From contig CAYUYJ010000008.1 in assembly GCA_964449325.1 (NCBI GenBank), positions 1-64,000 on the forward strand: 64,000 nt of DNA, in the 5' to 3' direction. Within the stretch, counting starts at the first letter, position 1. Each line of letters starts with the position of its first letter. The DNA comes from RGIG3002 sp964449325 (lineage in GTDB: Bacteria; Bacillota; Clostridia; Lachnospirales; Lachnospiraceae). Positions 16,036-24,924 of the stretch are shown here, piece by piece. The notes beneath the pieces were generated by a model that worked only from the letters and a program-made list of their open reading frames with translations, ran no database searches and was not told the origin of the DNA. Both the position numbers and the translations under genes were made by a program.

Positions 16036-18600
16036 TTACTTTCTTCCACAGCACTGTTTATATTTTTTGCCGCTTCCGCACGGACACGGATCATTCGGAT
16101 AAACCTTGGCTGTCTCTCTCTTTACAGATCCCTTCTGTGCGGAATCATCCTTGTTTGTTCCGGTTACATTGGCAACCTGCTCTCTTTCTACTTTCTGTTC
16201 CACTCTGACATGGAATAAAAGACGAATGGTTTCTTCTTTAATATTCTGTGCCATTTCATCAAACATTTCAAAACCGCTCATTCTGTATTCTACAAGCGGA
16301 TCTCTCTGACCATATGCCTGTAAGCCAACACCCTGACGAAGCTGATCCATATCGTCAATGTGATCCATCCATTTCCGGTCTATAATCTTCAACAAAATAA
16401 CACGTTCCAGTTCACGAATTGCTTCCGGTTCCGGGAACTCTGCTTCCTTGCTCTCGTACAATTTTACTGCTTCTTCTTTTAACTGTTGCTTTAAGCTGTC
16501 CTTTTTCGGTTTTACCACACGGGCCGTATTCACCGGTTTTAAGGGAATGGTAGGAAGCAAAAGCTGATTCAATTCTGCAAAATCCCAATCGGCAATATCC
16601 TCATCATCACCAATACAGATATCTACGGCATTTTCGGCAATATCCGTAATCCATTTGAAAATGACATCACGCATACTTTCGCCGTCCAATACCCGTCTTC
16701 TCTCCTCGTAAATAATCTCTCTCTGGTCATTCATAACCTGATCATATTCCAACAGATTTTTACGAATACCATAGTTGTTGTTTTCTATCTTCTTCTGTGC
16801 CGTCTCAATCGCATTGGAGAGCGTTTTATGTTCAAGTTCCTGATCCTCCGGAATGCCCAATGCATTGAACATGGCAATCATACGATCGTTTCCGAACAGG
16901 CGCATCAAGTCATCTTCCAAGGAAATATAGAATTTGGATTCACCGGGATCTCCCTGACGACCGGAACGTCCACGGAGCTGATTGTCAATACGTCTGGATT
17001 CATGCCGTTCAGTACCGATAATCTTAAGACCTCCCGCTGCCTTTGCTTCTTCATCCAACTTAATATCCGTACCACGACCTGCCATATTGGTAGCAATGGT
17101 AACAGCACCGTGAATACCCGCATCCGCAACAATTTCCGCCTCCAGCTCATGAAACTTTGCATTCAATACTTTGTGCGGAATTCCCTTTTTCTTCAAAAGT
17201 CCGCTCAATTCCTCGGATGCTTCTATGGTAATCGTACCAACCAGTACCGGCTGTCCTTTTGCATGTGCCTCTGCTACTGCCTCCACAATTGCATGTAACT
17301 TGCCTTTTTTGGTTTTATAAACCGCATCCTGTAAATCCATTCTTGCTATAGGACGGTTTGTGGGAATTTCAATAACGTCCATTCCATAGATATTTCGGAA
17401 TTCCTTTTCCTCAGTCAGTGCAGTACCGGTCATACCGGATTTTTTTTCAAATTTATTAAAGAAGTTCTGGAAAGTAATGGTTGCAAGAGTTTTGCTTTCT
17501 CTCTTTACCTTTACATGCTCTTTTGCCTCAATTGCCTGATGCAGACCGTCAGAATAACGGCGTCCCGGCATAATACGTCCGGTAAACTCATCTACAATAA
17601 GCACCTGATCATCTTTTACTACATAATCCTGATCACGGAACATCAGATTATGGGCACGAAGCGCCAGAATAATATTGTGCTGGATTTCCAGATTTTCCGG
17701 GTCTGCAAGGTTTCCAATCTGGAAGAACCGCTCTACCTTTGCCACACCCTGTTCCGTAAGGTTTACGACTTTATCCTTTTCATTAACAATAAAATCTCCG
17801 GTTTCTTCTCTTTCCACTCCCATGATGGCATCCATCTTGGTTAATTCTTCCATATCTTCGCCACGGGTAAGCTGTCTTGCCAGAATATCACAGGCTTCAT
17901 AAAGCTTCGTGGATTTACCGCTCTGTCCTGAAATAATAAGCGGCGTTCTTGCCTCGTCAATCAGCACGGAGTCCACCTCATCGATGATGGCATAGTGCAA
18001 ATCACGCAGTACAAGCTGCTCTTTATAAATAACCATGTTATCTCTCAGATAATCAAAGCCCAACTCATTGTTTGTAACGTAAGTAATGTCACAGTTATAG
18101 GCCTCTCTACGCTCTTCCGCTTTCATATCATTTAAGACAACGCCGACCTTTAATCCTAAAAATTCGTGCACCTGTCCCATCCATTCGGCATCACGCTTGG
18201 CAAGGTAATCGTTAACGGTGACAATATGTACACCTTTTCCCTCTAATGCGTTCAGGTATGCCGGAAGAGTGGATACTAACGTCTTACCTTCACCGGTTTT
18301 CATTTCTGCGATACGACCCTGATGCAGAATAATACCACCGATTAACTGTACACGATAGTGCTCCATATTCAGGACTCTCCGTGCTGCTTCTCTTACGGTT
18401 GCATAGGCTTCCGGAAGCAAATCATCCAGTGTGGCACCTTCTTCCAGCCGTTTTTTATATTCTTTCGTTTTATTTTTCAATTCCTCATCGGTAAGCGCCT
18501 GCATGGTAGGACGCAAGTCCTCAATCGCCTTTACAAGCGGTTCAATTCTTTTTAATTCCCGCTCACTGTGAGTTCCAAAAATCTTTTCTATTACGCTCAT
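16036..18600 (-). CDS. secA: Preprotein translocase ATPase SecA
   Basis: SecA drives proteins through SecYEG. The 854-residue sequence has Walker A GEGKT at 103-107, the IIDEVDSVLIDEARTPL helicase motif near 205, the preprotein cross-linking domain, the NMAGRGTDIKL and GRSGRQGDPG motifs of the second ATPase domain, the helical scaffold, and a C-terminal SEC-C zinc motif (CPCGSGKKYKQCC) that contacts SecB or ribosomes. The length is typical. It is the first gene of a secA-prfB transcript with its own promoter, a common arrangement in Firmicutes. Confidence 0.97.
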   Translation of the reverse strand: MSVIEKIFGTHSERELKRIEPLVKAIEDLRPTMQALTDEELKNKTKEYKKRLEEGATLDDLLPEAYATVREAARRVLNMEHYRVQLIGGIILHQGRIAEMKTGEGKTLVSTLPAYLNALEGKGVHIVTVNDYLAKRDAEWMGQVHEFLGLKVGVVLNDMKAEERREAYNCDITYVTNNELGFDYLRDNMVIYKEQLVLRDLHYAIIDEVDSVLIDEARTPLIISGQSGKSTKLYEACDILARQLTRGEDMEELTKMDAIMGVEREETGDFIVNEKDKVVNLTEQGVAKVERFFQIGNLADPENLEIQHNIILALRAHNLMFRDQDYVVKDDQVLIVDEFTGRIMPGRRYSDGLHQAIEAKEHVKVKRESKTLATITFQNFFNKFEKKSGMTGTALTEEKEFRNIYGMDVIEIPTNRPIARMDLQDAVYKTKKGKLHAIVEAVAEAHAKGQPVLVGTITIEASEELSGLLKKKGIPHKVLNAKFHELEAEIVADAGIHGAVTIATNMAGRGTDIKLDEEAKAAGGLKIIGTERHESRRIDNQLRGRSGRQGDPGESKFYISLEDDLMRLFGNDRMIAMFNALGIPEDQELEHKTLSNAIETAQKKIENNNYGIRKNLLEYDQVMNDQREIIYEERRRVLDGESMRDVIFKWITDIAENAVDICIGDDEDIADWDFAELNQLLLPTIPLKPVNTARVVKPKKDSLKQQLKEEAVKLYESKEAEFPEPEAIRELERVILLKIIDRKWMDHIDDMDQLRQGVGLQAYGQRDPLVEYRMSGFEMFDEMAQNIKEETIRLLFHVRVEQKVEREQVANVTGTNKDDSAQKGSVKRETAKVYPNDPCPCGSGKKYKQCCGRK

Positions 18601-18677
18601 TTTTTCCCTTTCTACGCATATTGTGGGAAAACCCGCAATACGGCTCTACTTCTGTCGTTCTAAAAAGACCAAACTAT

Positions 18678-18706
18678 ATTGTAACAGATTTTTCCTGTTT
18701 ATTCAA
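18678..18706 (-). promoter_or_regulatory. secA promoter
   Basis: The minus strand carries TTGAAT (18701-18706), a 17-bp spacer and TACAAT (18678-18683), about 70 nt before the secA ATG. Confidence 0.6.
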
Positions 18707-18757
18707 GTTAAGGGGATATATATATTCCCTTAACATTTTGTAAACAAAGTATGTACG

Positions 18758-18810
18758 CTAAAAAAGTGCCGCCCGGCGGCGGCACTTCCAAGAGAATGCT
18801 TCGCATTCTC
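18758..18810 (-). terminator. GC-rich terminator hairpin plus adjacent palindrome
   Basis: AAGTGCCGCC (18764-18773) pairs with GGCGGCACTT (18778-18787) and is followed on the minus strand by six T. A second perfect hairpin, GAGAATGC-TTC-GCATTCTC, lies at 18792-18810. Both are downstream of the response-regulator gene, beyond its first terminator. Confidence 0.65.
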
Positions 18811-18851
18811 CCTAACAGCCACCACTTGACTCGCGCACTTTCCTATTACAT

Positions 18852-18882
18852 AAAAAGGGAGAAGCAAAAAACGCTTCTCCCT
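18852..18882 (-). terminator. Terminator of the response-regulator gene
   Basis: AGGGAGAAGC (18856-18865) pairs with GCTTCTCCCT (18873-18882) around an A-rich loop. On the minus strand the stem is followed by five T. It lies 16 nt after the gene's stop. Confidence 0.8.
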
Positions 18883-18897
18883 TGGATTCATCCATTT

Positions 18898-19665
18898 TTA
18901 CTTTATTTTATCCATTGCTTTCCGCTTTGCGAAAAACTCATCCACTGCCTTTTTAATCTCCTCCGGCGGCATGGTCTTCAAAAGATATCCCTCCGGCTTC
19001 AATGCCATAACCTTCATGACACTTTCTTTATCTCCTTTACTGGTCAGGAAAATAACAGGGATGTCCGAAAATTCGGTTTCGGTTCGAATCATTTCCAGTA
19101 CCTGACTGCCATCAATGACCGGCATTTCATAATCCAGTAAAACTAAATCCGGTCTGTTCGTTGCCAGATATTTAATCGCCATCGTACCGGAATTTGCTAG
19201 AATAACCTGATATTTATCCTCTAACCATCCCTTCACATTTCTCAGCATAGCCCCGGAATCGTCTACCACCAGAATTTTCCTTTTATTCTGCTTACTCTCT
19301 GTTTTCATATAGGCATCGATAGCTTCTGCCACTTCATTCACATTAATGGGACGCGGATATTCCTTCTGTATCAAATGTGTCGGAATATATTTTGAAACTC
19401 CTTTAATCTCTCCGGCATCACCTGTTATAAAAATCGGTATATCCTCTTCCATTGCCTTATCCTTCAAGTAAGTCAATCCCGGTCCCTGCTCTACAAGTTC
19501 CTCATCTGCAAATAAAAACATCAATTCTATATTTCCTGTTATTTTACTTACCTCATCCGTATTGGCATGTACATGAATCACTTCACATTCTGCCTCTTCT
19601 ATCTTTTGCTGTAATGCTGCCAGCAAATAGCTTTGTGTCTCTGATACAATTAATACTCTCTGCAT
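18898..19665 (-). CDS. Double-receiver response regulator without output domain
   Basis: A 255-residue cytoplasmic protein built of two CheY-like receiver domains. The C-terminal one (about 129-250) has all key residues: D135 and D136, phospho-acceptor D178 (LVLLDYEMP), T208 and K230. The N-terminal one (about 1-120) keeps the fold-like hydrophobic pattern but has lost the canonical acidic pair and acceptor (FLFADEELVE), so it is probably a non-phosphorylated pseudo-receiver. There is no DNA-binding or enzymatic domain. It stands alone, without a kinase gene nearby. The ribosome site GAGGAG is good. A signalling relay or phosphate-sink role is possible but not shown. Confidence 0.85.
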   Translation of the reverse strand: MQRVLIVSETQSYLLAALQQKIEEAECEVIHVHANTDEVSKITGNIELMFLFADEELVEQGPGLTYLKDKAMEEDIPIFITGDAGEIKGVSKYIPTHLIQKEYPRPINVNEVAEAIDAYMKTESKQNKRKILVVDDSGAMLRNVKGWLEDKYQVILANSGTMAIKYLATNRPDLVLLDYEMPVIDGSQVLEMIRTETEFSDIPVIFLTSKGDKESVMKVMALKPEGYLLKTMPPEEIKKAVDEFFAKRKAMDKIK

Positions 19666-19817
19666 ACTATATTCTCCTCATCGTTCTTCCCTTATTTCCT
19701 TTTCTTCCGGTGTCTCCATCCTACATATACTCTAATCATTTTTGTCATTTTCCATGGTAGCCCGATAATCTTATTCCTATTCTATACTTTTTTTAACTTT
19801 CTGTCTATTCTTTTTCT

Positions 19818-19848
19818 TTCTTAAAATATTCTTAAAATATTCTATAGG
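19818..19848 (+). promoter_or_regulatory. TTCTTAA direct-repeat box in the 19666-19969 gene-free stretch
   Basis: TTCTTAA (19818-19824) is repeated 11 bp later (19829-19835), and after 7 bp comes TATAGG (19843-19848), a -10-like hexamer. The layout matches the box at 10146. It lies 122 nt before the esterase gene. The remainder of this 304-nt stretch holds the response-regulator leader on the minus strand and a second plus-strand promoter at 19891. Confidence 0.35.
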
Positions 19849-19890
19849 CCTCCCGGAAGGTTATTTCAGACGGATATTCCCCTCCGTTGC

Positions 19891-19919
19891 TTGTATTGCA
19901 GCCTCAAAAGTGCTAAAAT
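19891..19919 (+). promoter_or_regulatory. Candidate promoter of the esterase-pectinesterase pair
   Basis: TTGTAT (19891-19896), 17 bp, TAAAAT (19914-19919), ending 50 nt before the esterase ATG. No copy of the LacI-type palindrome found elsewhere in the pectin locus is visible here. Confidence 0.4.
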
Positions 19920-19969
19920 AAAGGGTGATTTTTCTTTTATATTATACTGAATAATAAAGGAGCTTTTTT

Positions 19970-20779
19970 ATGATTTACGAAACGATTCCCCTAAAGCAGC
20001 AAGGCTCCCTTCCAAATGCCTGTGCTGTCACTTATTTCATCAGTCATTCCGACCGAATCGGCATTGTAAAACGTCCGATTATTGTCATCTGTCCGGGCGG
20101 CGGATACGAGCATTTATCCGACAGAGAAGGTGAAATGACTGCCTTGCAGTTTAATTCCATGGGATACCACGCTATCGTTGTGAAATATTCCGTAGCACCT
20201 GCCACTTACCCTACAGCACTCTATGAACTCGCCGGTGTTATTGCCATGATATATGAAAAAGCTGATGAATGGCACATAGATACCGAAAAAATTGTTGTAC
20301 AGGGCTGTTCTGCCGGCGGACATCTTGCAGCAAGTTTTTGCATGAACTGGTCCAAGCCTTTCCTTTCAGAAGCGCTTCACGTTCCTTCCGCGCAGCTTAA
20401 GCCTGCCGGAATGATGTTGAATTATCCGGTAATTACTTCCGGTCCTTTCAGTCATTCCGGTTCCTTTGTAAATCTCTTAGGTGACCGTTATGAGGAATTG
20501 AAGGAATCTATGTCTTTGGAAAACCAAGTAAATGAGGACACCCCTAAGGCATTTATATGGCATACCTTTACGGATGCCAGTGTACCTGTTGAAAATTCTC
20601 TTTTACTTGTCAGCGCATTAAGACAACATCATATTTCAACAGAATTTCATATGTATCCCCACGGTGAGCATGGACTGGGACTTGCAAACGAATTAACTGC
20701 CACCCCCGAAGGAACCGGTATGCAGGCAGAATGCACCTCATGGATTACCCTTGCCCATACATGGTTACAAAATCTGTAA
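19970..20779 (+). CDS. Alpha/beta-hydrolase carbohydrate esterase (BD-FAE/acetylesterase type)
   Basis: The 269-residue cytoplasmic protein has an alpha/beta-hydrolase fold. An oxyanion-hole segment CPGGGY is at residues 41-46, the nucleophile elbow GCSAGGH at 112-118 (Ser114), a probable acid Asp202 (TDASVPVEN) and His234 (HGEHG). It resembles small acetyl-xylan or feruloyl esterase-like proteins. No signal peptide is present. It is followed 19 nt later by a pectin methylesterase gene, so deacetylation of imported pectin oligosaccharides is a reasonable role, by context. A xylan-type substrate remains possible. Confidence 0.82.
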   Translation: MIYETIPLKQQGSLPNACAVTYFISHSDRIGIVKRPIIVICPGGGYEHLSDREGEMTALQFNSMGYHAIVVKYSVAPATYPTALYELAGVIAMIYEKADEWHIDTEKIVVQGCSAGGHLAASFCMNWSKPFLSEALHVPSAQLKPAGMMLNYPVITSGPFSHSGSFVNLLGDRYEELKESMSLENQVNEDTPKAFIWHTFTDASVPVENSLLLVSALRQHHISTEFHMYPHGEHGLGLANELTATPEGTGMQAECTSWITLAHTWLQNL

Positions 20780-20798
20780 ACAGAAAGGCTTTCACTCT

Positions 20799-21812
20799 AT
20801 GAAAAACTATTATGTAAACCCAAATGCAGAAAACAGTCCGGCTGATACCTTTACCAGTATTTCAGCCGCACTTTCTGTCATACCTTCCAATAACGAAGAA
20901 CCGATTACCATTCATATTGCAAACGGAATTTATAAAGAACTTCTGGTAATAAAATCTCCTTATATCACCTTAGAAGGAGAGTCTGCCGAAGGGACGATTA
21001 TCACTTATGATCTCGGAGCCGCCGAAATTTTAGAGGACGGAATCAAACGCGGTACCTTCCGTACTCCTACCGTTTTCATCGACACACACGACTTTACTGC
21101 CAAAAATATTACCTTTGAAAATTCTGCCGGCTTTGGCCGATTAGTTGGTCAGGCACTTGCTTTATATGTGGACGGTGACCGTATTGTCTTTGACCACTGT
21201 CGTATGCTTGCCAGTCAGGATACCATTTTTACAGCTCCGCTTCCGCCCCATCCATATGAACCCGGCGGCTTCCGCGGTCCAAAAGAATTTGCTCCGCGTA
21301 TCAACGGCAGACATTATTATCATGATTGTTTTATTCGCGGCGATATCGACTTCATTTTCGGAAGTGCTACCGCCTACTTTGAAGATTGTGAGATTTTCTG
21401 TCAGAAAACCGACGACGAGCCCGCAGCCGAGCAAATTGAAAAACAGAAAATATACAGCTACATCACCGCTGCCTCCACCGCAGAAGGACAAGAATACGGC
21501 TATGTATTTGAACATTGCAATTTGACCGGAAACTGTCCGAAAGCAAGCTGCTATCTTGGACGTCCCTGGCGTAATTTCGCCAGAGTAGTATATTTAAACT
21601 GTCATATGGACGAACATATTTGTCCTTCCGGCTGGGATGACTGGAACAAAACCGATTCCCACGATACCGTTCTTTTCGCCGAATACAACTCCACGGGAAA
21701 AGGTGCCACACCTCAGTACCGGGCAGCTTTTTCCAGGCAGTTAACCACTGAGGAAGCTACACATTACACACGCCAAAAAGTATTGGGTGGAACAGATGGC
21801 TGGACACCTTAA
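20799..21812 (+). CDS. Pectin methylesterase (CE8), apparently cytoplasmic
   Basis: CE8 enzymes hydrolyse methyl esters of polygalacturonate. The 337-residue beta-helix protein shows the family residues: GQALALYV at 118-125, QDT with Asp141, DFIFG with Asp184 and GRPWR with Arg255. A signal peptide is absent, which implies action on imported oligogalacturonides rather than on the polymer. The start at 20799 follows AGAAAGG; the frame is open to 20751 but that part overlaps the esterase. Its stop overlaps the stop of the convergent DUF624 gene by four bases. Confidence 0.93.
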   Translation: MKNYYVNPNAENSPADTFTSISAALSVIPSNNEEPITIHIANGIYKELLVIKSPYITLEGESAEGTIITYDLGAAEILEDGIKRGTFRTPTVFIDTHDFTAKNITFENSAGFGRLVGQALALYVDGDRIVFDHCRMLASQDTIFTAPLPPHPYEPGGFRGPKEFAPRINGRHYYHDCFIRGDIDFIFGSATAYFEDCEIFCQKTDDEPAAEQIEKQKIYSYITAASTAEGQEYGYVFEHCNLTGNCPKASCYLGRPWRNFARVVYLNCHMDEHICPSGWDDWNKTDSHDTVLFAEYNSTGKGATPQYRAAFSRQLTTEEATHYTRQKVLGGTDGWTP

Positions 21813-22555
21813 TCGGTGTCCTGCTTCTGTTCTTTCTGCTCCTCGGCAAGTATATTGGCTGCCGCCGCAATACCTCCCATTCCCACATTATTTCCTACGG
21901 AATAAGCCCTTGCTTCAAATTCATCCTGAACAGGTTCTTCTTCTTTAATATATCCGCTAAATACCTTCGCATAATAAAAAGATAAGAAATATGCAACAAC
22001 CCCAATCCCAAAATTAAAGGTAATAAAATTCACCAGTACAATCGTATATACATTCGCTGCAATAACCAGTGCCACAAGAATCAGCATTTGAAAAGTATCT
22101 TTAAAATGCCGGATAGACAAAATAAATGAGTACTGTATCGTTCTTTTTACCGGATTGATAAACTTAGCCTGCACCGCAAAGACATATAACATTGACAGGC
22201 AATACGGCACCAGACAGGCAATGGTTACTGCCCAGATTATTTTTATATTACTGGTATCCATTTGATTCCAATAAATCAAATCCCCGATTAATATTACTCC
22301 GATAACCAGATAAAGAAGCCAGATACCGGTTGCCTGTACAAAATTTTCTTTAAAAGATTTAAAAAAGTTCCTTGTCGGATAGCCTTCATTTTTTTGCAGC
22401 TTCATACAGCTGTAAATCAACGCTGATGTGGAAGCTCCTATTGTAAAAATGGGAAGGCTGCAAAAAATCCACAAAATATTCAACCACCAAAGGTAACCAA
22501 CCTTCAAAATAAAACGGAAAACTACATTATCGTAATTAAAAATTCTTGAAAGCAT
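21809..22555 (-). CDS. DUF624 (YesL-like) membrane protein
   Basis: A 248-residue protein with about five membrane segments. The N-terminal WWLNILWIFCSLPIFTIGAS and the following Lys-rich NFFKSFKENFVQATGIW match the DUF624/YesL family, which is regularly found beside carbohydrate ABC transporters of pectin or rhamnogalacturonan loci. Its function is unknown. The C-terminal 45 residues are acidic and hydrophilic. It lies downstream of the permease genes but beyond a terminator hairpin, so its expression may depend on readthrough. GAGG precedes the ATG. Confidence 0.87.
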   Translation of the reverse strand: MLSRIFNYDNVVFRFILKVGYLWWLNILWIFCSLPIFTIGASTSALIYSCMKLQKNEGYPTRNFFKSFKENFVQATGIWLLYLVIGVILIGDLIYWNQMDTSNIKIIWAVTIACLVPYCLSMLYVFAVQAKFINPVKRTIQYSFILSIRHFKDTFQMLILVALVIAANVYTIVLVNFITFNFGIGVVAYFLSFYYAKVFSGYIKEEEPVQDEFEARAYSVGNNVGMGGIAAAANILAEEQKEQKQDTD

Positions 22556-22600
22556 CTATAACCTCGTTTCCACGCTGCTTCGCGTATGTTACAATAACAA

Positions 22601-22632
22601 AATAGAGGGTGCATCATCCCACACCCTCTATT
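22601..22632 (-). terminator. Terminator downstream of the permease genes
   Basis: AATAGAGGGTG (22601-22611) and CACCCTCTATT (22622-22632) make an 11-bp stem. On the minus strand it runs into TTTTG. It separates the two permease genes from the DUF624 gene. Confidence 0.75.
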
Positions 22633-22658
22633 ATATCAATTTCTTTTTTCTTTTACAA

Positions 22659-23555
22659 TTAGCCCTTTACACCACCGGCTGAAATACCATCTACGAACTG
22701 ATTCTGTGCTGCGAAGAATACGATAATAGAAGGCATGATGGAAATCAGAGAGGTTGCAAGAACCCTGTTCCAGTCAAATCCGGTATCACTATCCATAGAC
22801 AGCTTAACAAAAATCGTTGCAGGATATTTAGCAGGAGTATTTACATAAAGTAATGGTCCCATAAAGTCATTGCTTGCCCACATGAACTTAAACAATGCAC
22901 AGGAAACAATCGCCGGCATCAGCATCGGAACAATAACCTTAATCAAAGTCTGTACATAATTACATCCGTCAATCTTTGCTGCTTCATCCAATTCTTTCGG
23001 AATATTGCGAAGGAACTGAATTAACATATAAACGAAGTAAGTTTCTGTCGCAAACAATGTCGGTACAATCAACGGAAGATATAATTTGGAACCAATCCAT
23101 CCGAATTTATTGTACATAACGTACTGAGGTACATTCAATACAACCTGCGGAAGGAATAAGGTTGCAATCAAAATTGCAAATAACTGATCTCTTCCTTTGA
23201 ACTTAAATCTACCAAAACCATATGCTGCAATGGTAGAAGAAATAACAGTAAAGATTACATGCGGAATAACATAGGAATATGTATTCAGCAATGCTTTCCA
23301 GATATTAATATCACCACCGTAGCTTTTCACTGCATTTACATAACCGCTCGTAGTAGGGTTCTTCGGGAAAATATTAACACTTGTAAAAATTTCACTATTC
23401 GGTTTGAAGGTTGCTCCTACCATCCAAAGAAGCGGATAAACCATGAAGAAACCAACAAAAATAAGTACGATATAACGAATCGTTGTCTGAATCAGACGTT
23501 TTCTTTTTACTGCTTTATTATAATCAACGCCTGTTAATGTACTTGTATTTGCCAT
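22659..23555 (-). CDS. Carbohydrate ABC transporter permease (MalG/UgpE type)
   Basis: A 298-residue inner permease subunit with six predicted helices. The EAA-loop KELDEAAKIDGCNYVQTLIKVIVPMLMPA (residues about 190-218) contacts the ATPase. It belongs to the CUT1 group that imports oligosaccharides and begins two bases after its partner permease. No ATPase gene is present in the locus, so a shared MsmX-type ATPase encoded elsewhere is expected, as is usual in Firmicutes CUT1 systems. The substrate is probably oligogalacturonide by context. Confidence 0.92.
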   Translation of the reverse strand: MANTSTLTGVDYNKAVKRKRLIQTTIRYIVLIFVGFFMVYPLLWMVGATFKPNSEIFTSVNIFPKNPTTSGYVNAVKSYGGDINIWKALLNTYSYVIPHVIFTVISSTIAAYGFGRFKFKGRDQLFAILIATLFLPQVVLNVPQYVMYNKFGWIGSKLYLPLIVPTLFATETYFVYMLIQFLRNIPKELDEAAKIDGCNYVQTLIKVIVPMLMPAIVSCALFKFMWASNDFMGPLLYVNTPAKYPATIFVKLSMDSDTGFDWNRVLATSLISIMPSIIVFFAAQNQFVDGISAGGVKG

Positions 23556-23557
23556 TT

Positions 23558-24499
23558 TTATCTACCTCCATCATCATCAGCGTAATATACCCAATGATTC
23601 TGACTCCAGAAAGCAATCACAGTAAAGATTACCAAAACGATAAACAATACCCATGCCATCGCACTTGCACGTCCCATATCATAGGTCTTAAATGCGTTGT
23701 TGTAAATCAACAAGGAAATCAATGTTGTAGAATTTCTCGGACCACCGTTCGTGATAATATAAGGTCCGTTGAATTCCTGAAACGCATTACATAACTGTGT
23801 AACCATGTTATAGAAAATAACCGGTGTAATAAGCGGAACAGTAATGGTAAAGAACTGTCTCCATTTGCCGGCACCGTCAATCGATGCTGCCTCATACAAA
23901 TCCTGTGGTACACCTTTTAATGCTGCAAGGAAAATAACCATTGCCGAACCAAACTGCCATACACGAAGCAAACAGATACAAAACAGTGCCCATCCCGGCT
24001 CACTTAAAAAGCTGGGTGCTTCAATACCGAATATTGCTAAGCCGGACTGAATCAGACCGCCATCCTTGAACAAAGCCTTCCATAAAACTGCAATGGCTAC
24101 GGAACCACCCAGAATAGACGGAATATAATATGCAGTTCTGAAGAAATTAACACCTTTAATTTTAAAATTCAAAATATATGCAATAAACAACGCTGCTATC
24201 AATTTAAGCGGAACAGTCATAAATGCATATTTAAAGGTTACAATCAAAGCTTTCCGGTTTGCAGTCTTGGCAAATACATCAACATAATTCTGTATACCGT
24301 ACTCGCTGATTCCCTTAAACAGATTATAGTCAGAAAAACTATAAAAAAGGGAAGATGCAAATGGATAAAGTTTGAAAACCAAAAAGCCAATCAGCCAAGG
24401 AATAATGAACACAAAACCAATGTTTTCCTTCATAAATTTCTTAGCATTGAATGGTTGTTTTACTGCTGCCGAAGCAGCTGTCTGTCCAGATTTTTTCAC
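23558..24499 (-). CDS. Carbohydrate ABC transporter permease (MalF/LacF type)
   Basis: The 313-residue partner permease. It has an extended hydrophilic N-terminus (about 1-28), six helices, and the EAA loop (QDLYEAASIDGAGKWRQFF, about residues 198-216). Together with the downstream permease it forms the membrane channel of a CUT1 importer. It starts after a 425-nt leader that contains a strong terminator and several hairpins, which probably sets permease level below that of the binding protein. The C-terminal residues of the frame end two bases before the next ATG. Confidence 0.92.
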   Translation of the reverse strand: MKKSGQTAASAAVKQPFNAKKFMKENIGFVFIIPWLIGFLVFKLYPFASSLFYSFSDYNLFKGISEYGIQNYVDVFAKTANRKALIVTFKYAFMTVPLKLIAALFIAYILNFKIKGVNFFRTAYYIPSILGGSVAIAVLWKALFKDGGLIQSGLAIFGIEAPSFLSEPGWALFCICLLRVWQFGSAMVIFLAALKGVPQDLYEAASIDGAGKWRQFFTITVPLITPVIFYNMVTQLCNAFQEFNGPYIITNGGPRNSTTLISLLIYNNAFKTYDMGRASAMAWVLFIVLVIFTVIAFWSQNHWVYYADDDGGR

Positions 24500-24924
24500 C
24501 GTGAGTCTACCTCTCTTCCTTCATACAAAATCTACACCATTCTGTATCATATTACATCTGTTAAATGTAATACGGTAAATGCAGCCTGTAGCTATTCCGG
24601 CTACATTTACTATAACATAGAAACTCATATTTTTCTATGCTTTATTCTCGTATTCAATTGATCTTCGATATGCCAAAACATATCGGATTCTAACTTAAAG
24701 TCTGCCATTCAGACTTCCAACACTATCGGGATATTTGTCGGTTCTTTTTACAATCTCCTCTATGTATCCTTCCTATTTCTGATACAAAACTTTTCTGTTT
24801 GTATTATGCCGATTTATTACATTTCAACTAAAATAAACTGCTGATTTTGAAAACAAAAGACCGCCGAAGAACCCGCTCCGGCGGTCTTTTACTTAGTTTT
24901 GATACTCTTTAATTTTTGTTATTA
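24500..24924 (-). promoter_or_regulatory. Structured 425-nt leader before the permease genes
   Basis: This gene-free stretch contains five inverted repeats besides the terminator at 24855: TATTACAT-N7-ATGTAATA (24550-24572), TGTAGC-N7-GCTACA (24587-24605), CATAGAAA-N8-TTTCTATG (24616-24639), a GATATG/CATATC hairpin (24667-24684) and AAGTCTG-N5-CAGACTT (24698-24716). No known riboswitch consensus was recognised. They may be processing or attenuation structures, or operators. Confidence 0.4.
24855..24890 (-). terminator. Strong terminator between binding-protein gene and permeases
   Basis: AAAAGACCGCCG (24855-24866) and CGGCGGTCTTTT (24879-24890) are perfectly complementary, with a GC-rich core and T runs on either strand. 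Located 35 nt after the binding-protein stop, it would cap most transcripts and allow limited readthrough to the permeases. Confidence 0.88.
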
